DNA of 64,000 nucleotides from Streptomyces sp. NRRL B-1347. Lineage in GTDB: Bacteria > Actinomycetota > Actinomycetes > Streptomycetales > Streptomycetaceae. The notes below the pieces were generated by a model. The model searched no databases, was not told the origin of the DNA, and worked only from the letters and a program-made list of their open reading frames with translations. The stretch is from positions 1 to 64,000 of the forward strand of contig NZ_JOJM01000034.1 in NCBI RefSeq assembly GCF_000720325.1, in the 5' to 3' direction. Numbering within the stretch: the first letter of the stretch is position 1; each line of letters starts with the position of its first letter. Shown here piece by piece: positions 61,800-64,000 of the stretch. Both the position numbers and the translations under genes were made by a program.

Positions 61800-62044
61800 G
61801 CGATGCTCCGCCTCTCGGCCTCGTCGGCCGCGAGGCGGTCGAGGACCGCCTCGGCCTCGGGGTCGGGCACGGCCTCCAGCATCCAGTGCCGCATCACCGA
61901 GTGGATCTCGTCGACCCCCGCGCCGTTGATGGCCCGGTCGAAGTCCTCGCGCCTGTCCTCGGGGAGGGCGGCGCGGATGTCCGGGATGGTGTTGGGCACC
62001 TCGACCTCCTCGCCGCCGATGAAGGTCTTCAGTGGTTCGGCCAT
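61796..62044 (-). CDS. Antitoxin-like small acidic protein
   Basis: Protein of 82 aa, strongly acidic (EVPNTIPDIRAALPEDRREDFDRAINGAGVDEIHSVMRHW), followed by an Ala/Glu-rich helix. No DNA-binding domain is recognised. Its stop overlaps the start of the RelE/ParE-like gene, and size and charge are complementary to that basic protein, hence antitoxin-like by context. ATG 62044 has GGGAGAG 11 nt upstream. Confidence 0.5.
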   Translation of the reverse strand: MAEPLKTFIGGEEVEVPNTIPDIRAALPEDRREDFDRAINGAGVDEIHSVMRHWMLEAVPDPEAEAVLDRLAADEAERRSIA

Positions 62045-62168
62045 GGTCGGGTCACTCTCCCTGGGGTCCCTGGACGGTCCCGGCGCTGATCTCACGGTAG
62101 CGGCCGGGCCGGGGGCTTTCAGCCGGTGGCCGCACCCGGTGGCCACCCGGGATGGCCACCCGGTGGCG

Positions 62169-63476
62169 TCAGCCGGTGGCGTCAGCCTTCTCCGCCGTCC
62201 CCGACTTCTCCGTGCCGGTGTCGGTGCCAGTGCCAGTTCCGGTGCCGGGCCGCGCCTCGCTCTCGTACGCCACCGGCTCCGGGAGGTTGCGCATGAGGCC
62301 CCAGTACCCGAGGGCCGCGACCGTGCCCACGACCGCGCAGAAGCCCCACAGCCAGTCCGCGCCCAGGCGGTCGATGACGGAGCCGGAGATCAGCGGTGCC
62401 GCGAGCGCCGCGACCGCCCAGGACATGGTGTACATGCCCTGGTAGCGGCCGCGCGCGTGCGTCGGTGAGAGGCGGACGACCAGGCCCGTCTGGGTGGGGG
62501 CGTTGACGATCTCGGCGAGCGTCCACAGGCACACGGTGAGGGTGATGAGGCCGACCGAGCCGGCGAAGGCCGTGAGGCCGAAGCCGTACCCCGCCACGAG
62601 TGAGGAGATCACCAGGAGGCGCTGCGGGTCCCGGTGTTCGATGAACCGCGTCACCGGGATCTGCAGGAGCACGATCATGACGCCGTTGAAGGCGATCGCG
62701 ATGCCGTAGTCGCTCGGCTTGAAGCCCGCCTCGCCCATCGCCACCGGCAGTCCCACGTACGCCTGCTGGAAGATCAGCGCGACCAGGAAGGAGAGCCCGA
62801 CGACGCCCATGAAGCGCCCGTCGCGCAGCACCGTGCCGAGCCCGGCCTCCGGCTCGTCGCCCGCCGCCCCCTCGACGGGCGCGGGCCGCGACTCCGGCAG
62901 CTTCACGAAGATGACGGCCGCGCACGCCAGCGTCATCGCGGCCTCCAGGAGGAAGCCCGCGAGGTAGCTGTACGAGGCGATGAAGCCCGCGGCCGCCGAG
63001 GAGATGGCGAAGCCGAGGTTGATGGCCCAGAAGTTGAGCGAGAAGGCGCGGACGCGGTCCTCGGGCCGGACGATGTCGGCCATCATCGCCTGCACGGCGG
63101 GCCGCGATGCGTTGCTCGCCATGCCCACGAGGAAGGCCACCGCCGCGATGGCCACCGGGTGGGTCATGAATCCGAGCAGCGCCACGGACAGGCCCGTGGA
63201 CGTCTGCGCGATGAGCAGCGTGGGCCGCCGCCCGAGCCGGTCGGTCAGGACGCCCGCGCCGAGCGACGAGACCACTCCGCCGAGCCCGTGCAGGGCCGCG
63301 ACGAGCCCCGCGTACGTGGCCGAGTAGCCCTGCTCCAGGGTCAGGTAGATCGCCAGGAACGTGGACACGAACGCGCCCAGGCGGTTCACCAGGGTGCTGG
63401 TCCACAGCCACCAGAACGCGGGTGGCAGCCCCGACACGGATTCCTTGACGGCGCGTCTTGCGGCGGTGAGCGGCAC
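62169..63476 (-). CDS. MFS transporter
   Basis: Major facilitator of 435 aa with about 12 membrane segments. The loop 2-3 motif GVLTDRLGRRPTLL lies near residues 74-87, and a central charged loop (EGAAGDEPEAGLG) divides the halves. Multidrug or metabolite export is typical but the substrate is unknown. The C-terminal tail is a Gly-Thr microsatellite (GTGTGTGTDTGTE) encoded by CCGGTG-type hexamers. GTG 63476 is the first reasonable start. Divergent from gpmA. Confidence 0.88.
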   Translation of the reverse strand: MPLTAARRAVKESVSGLPPAFWWLWTSTLVNRLGAFVSTFLAIYLTLEQGYSATYAGLVAALHGLGGVVSSLGAGVLTDRLGRRPTLLIAQTSTGLSVALLGFMTHPVAIAAVAFLVGMASNASRPAVQAMMADIVRPEDRVRAFSLNFWAINLGFAISSAAAGFIASYSYLAGFLLEAAMTLACAAVIFVKLPESRPAPVEGAAGDEPEAGLGTVLRDGRFMGVVGLSFLVALIFQQAYVGLPVAMGEAGFKPSDYGIAIAFNGVMIVLLQIPVTRFIEHRDPQRLLVISSLVAGYGFGLTAFAGSVGLITLTVCLWTLAEIVNAPTQTGLVVRLSPTHARGRYQGMYTMSWAVAALAAPLISGSVIDRLGADWLWGFCAVVGTVAALGYWGLMRNLPEPVAYESEARPGTGTGTGTDTGTEKSGTAEKADATG

Positions 63477-63585
63477 GAGGATCCCCCGGGGCGGTGCGGG
63501 CCCGGCCGCCGGGGCGGCCAGGGCATGTAAGTGTCGGGAACGGCGATCACAAATTACGCAACCGCGGTCCCTCCGGACTACTCAT

Positions 63586-63602
63586 TTGACAGGTAGCGTC
63601 AA
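63586..63602. promoter_or_regulatory. Inverted repeat between the MFS gene and gpmA
   Basis: TTGAC-N7-GTCAA. TTGACA here could be a -35 for either direction. gpmA has its own TACGCT (63637-63642) 7 nt before its ATG. Confidence 0.35.
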
Positions 63603-63649
63603 TCGCACCGGGACGCGGCCCCCTCGGGAGTTCCATTACGCTCGTGGGC

Positions 63650-64000
63650 ATGGCCGACGCACCGTACAAGCTGATCCTCCTCCGCCACGGCGAGAGCGAA
63701 TGGAACGCGAAGAACCTGTTCACCGGCTGGGTGGACGTCAACCTCAACGAGAAGGGCGAGAAGGAGGCGGTCCGCGGCGGCGAGCTGCTCAAGGACGCGG
63801 GCCTGCTGCCCGACGTGGTCCACACGTCGCTCCAGAAGCGCGCCATCCGCACGGCCCAGCTCGCGCTGGAGTCCGCGGACCGCCACTGGATCCCGGTCCA
63901 CCGCAGCTGGCGTCTGAACGAGCGCCACTACGGTGCCCTCCAGGGCAAGGACAAGGCCCAGACCCTGGCCGAGTTCGGCGAGGAGCAGTTCATGCTCTGG
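63650..64000 (+). CDS. gpmA: 2,3-bisphosphoglycerate-dependent phosphoglycerate mutase (partial)
   Basis: Glycolytic mutase; the window ends after 117 codons. [20 protein letters not shown] with the phospho-acceptor His13 in RHG is diagnostic of the cofactor-dependent family, and [17 protein letters not shown] follows as expected. ATG 63650 lies 7 nt after TACGCT and has no ribosome site, so the transcript is probably leaderless. The frame is open at the right edge. Confidence 0.95.
   Translation, partial: MADAPYKLILLRHGESEWNAKNLFTGWVDVNLNEKGEKEAVRGGELLKDAGLLPDVVHTSLQKRAIRTAQLALESADRHWIPVHRSWRLNERHYGALQGKDKAQTLAEFGEEQFMLW

Noticed and set aside
61539..62044. Phage or plasmid island around the toxin-antitoxin-like pair
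   Set aside because: No integrase, tRNA attachment site or composition shift is seen; the flanking genes are ordinary chromosomal genes.

Overview
The window is high-GC actinomycete chromosome, almost certainly Streptomyces. Codon third positions are strongly GC-biased, and the marker genes are typical: msiK, cdgB, hbpS/senS/senR, a phoU-phoR-phoP cluster with PHO boxes, carD, a second groEL without groES, and an Scr1/DUF397 module. From memory, gene content and order follow the S. coelicolor core between phoU and groEL2. This is conserved core DNA with small accessory pockets. The first 19 bases are a Tn5 mosaic-end adapter, so the left end is a contig end with untrimmed library sequence.

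Layout. (1) 23-4506: HD phosphohydrolase, a mycothiol-dependent-isomerase/GNAT fusion, two small reverse genes, then an RpiR regulator and MurQ for N-acetylmuramate recycling. (2) 4503-6643: accessory pocket of five very small reverse genes, including two zinc-ribbon-like peptides missed by length cut-offs, divergent from an Scr1-type regulator that carries a TTA (bldA) codon, plus its DUF397 partner. (3) 6731-11432: groEL with two CIRCE elements, a cold-shock protein, a MoaD/ThiS-like protein and threonine synthase behind a SAM-I riboswitch. (4) 11602-15365: glucosyl-3-phosphoglycerate synthase, OtsA and OtsB. (5) 15398-21917: amino-sugar block (orphan sugar-binding lipoprotein, SIS deaminase/isomerase, NagK, NagA, PfkB-type kinase, class II aldolase) with two DasR-type sites. 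A third such site precedes msiK at 42317, whose product probably energises the orphan binding protein's transporter.

(6) 22008-32141: CBM-like membrane protein, the c-di-GMP synthase CdgB behind BldD- and Crp-like sites, flavin reductase, ArfB, TerD and TerB-like proteins, M1 peptidase, and the heme/redox system HbpS-SenS-SenR. (7) 32305-41977: oxidoreductases, including a quinone reductase with an excellent SoxR box, acetyltransferases, a cellulase-like lipoprotein, an aminoglycoside-kinase-like gene and a DsbA-like lipoprotein. (8) 42033-49867: tRNA-Thr, MsiK, a nucleotidyltransferase, a DoxX membrane protein, RlmB, CysS and a PPOX protein. (9) 49965-56591: IspF, IspD, CarD, a lipoprotein, then PhoP-PhoR divergent from PhoU with two 33-nt PHO-box arrays between them. 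(10) 56693-64000: metallothionein-like peptide, secreted propeller protein, an unusual protein of exact 30-residue repeats, a Tat-exported beta-helix protein, a toxin-antitoxin-like pair, an MFS exporter and the start of gpmA.

Cross-cutting signals. At least a dozen genes have TAnnnT 6-8 nt before the start codon and no Shine-Dalgarno, implying leaderless transcripts. Two families of dispersed intergenic repeats recur and often sit at gene ends. Most convergent pairs are separated by long perfect hairpins without U-tracts. No CRISPR array, rRNA, integrase or complete insertion sequence was seen.
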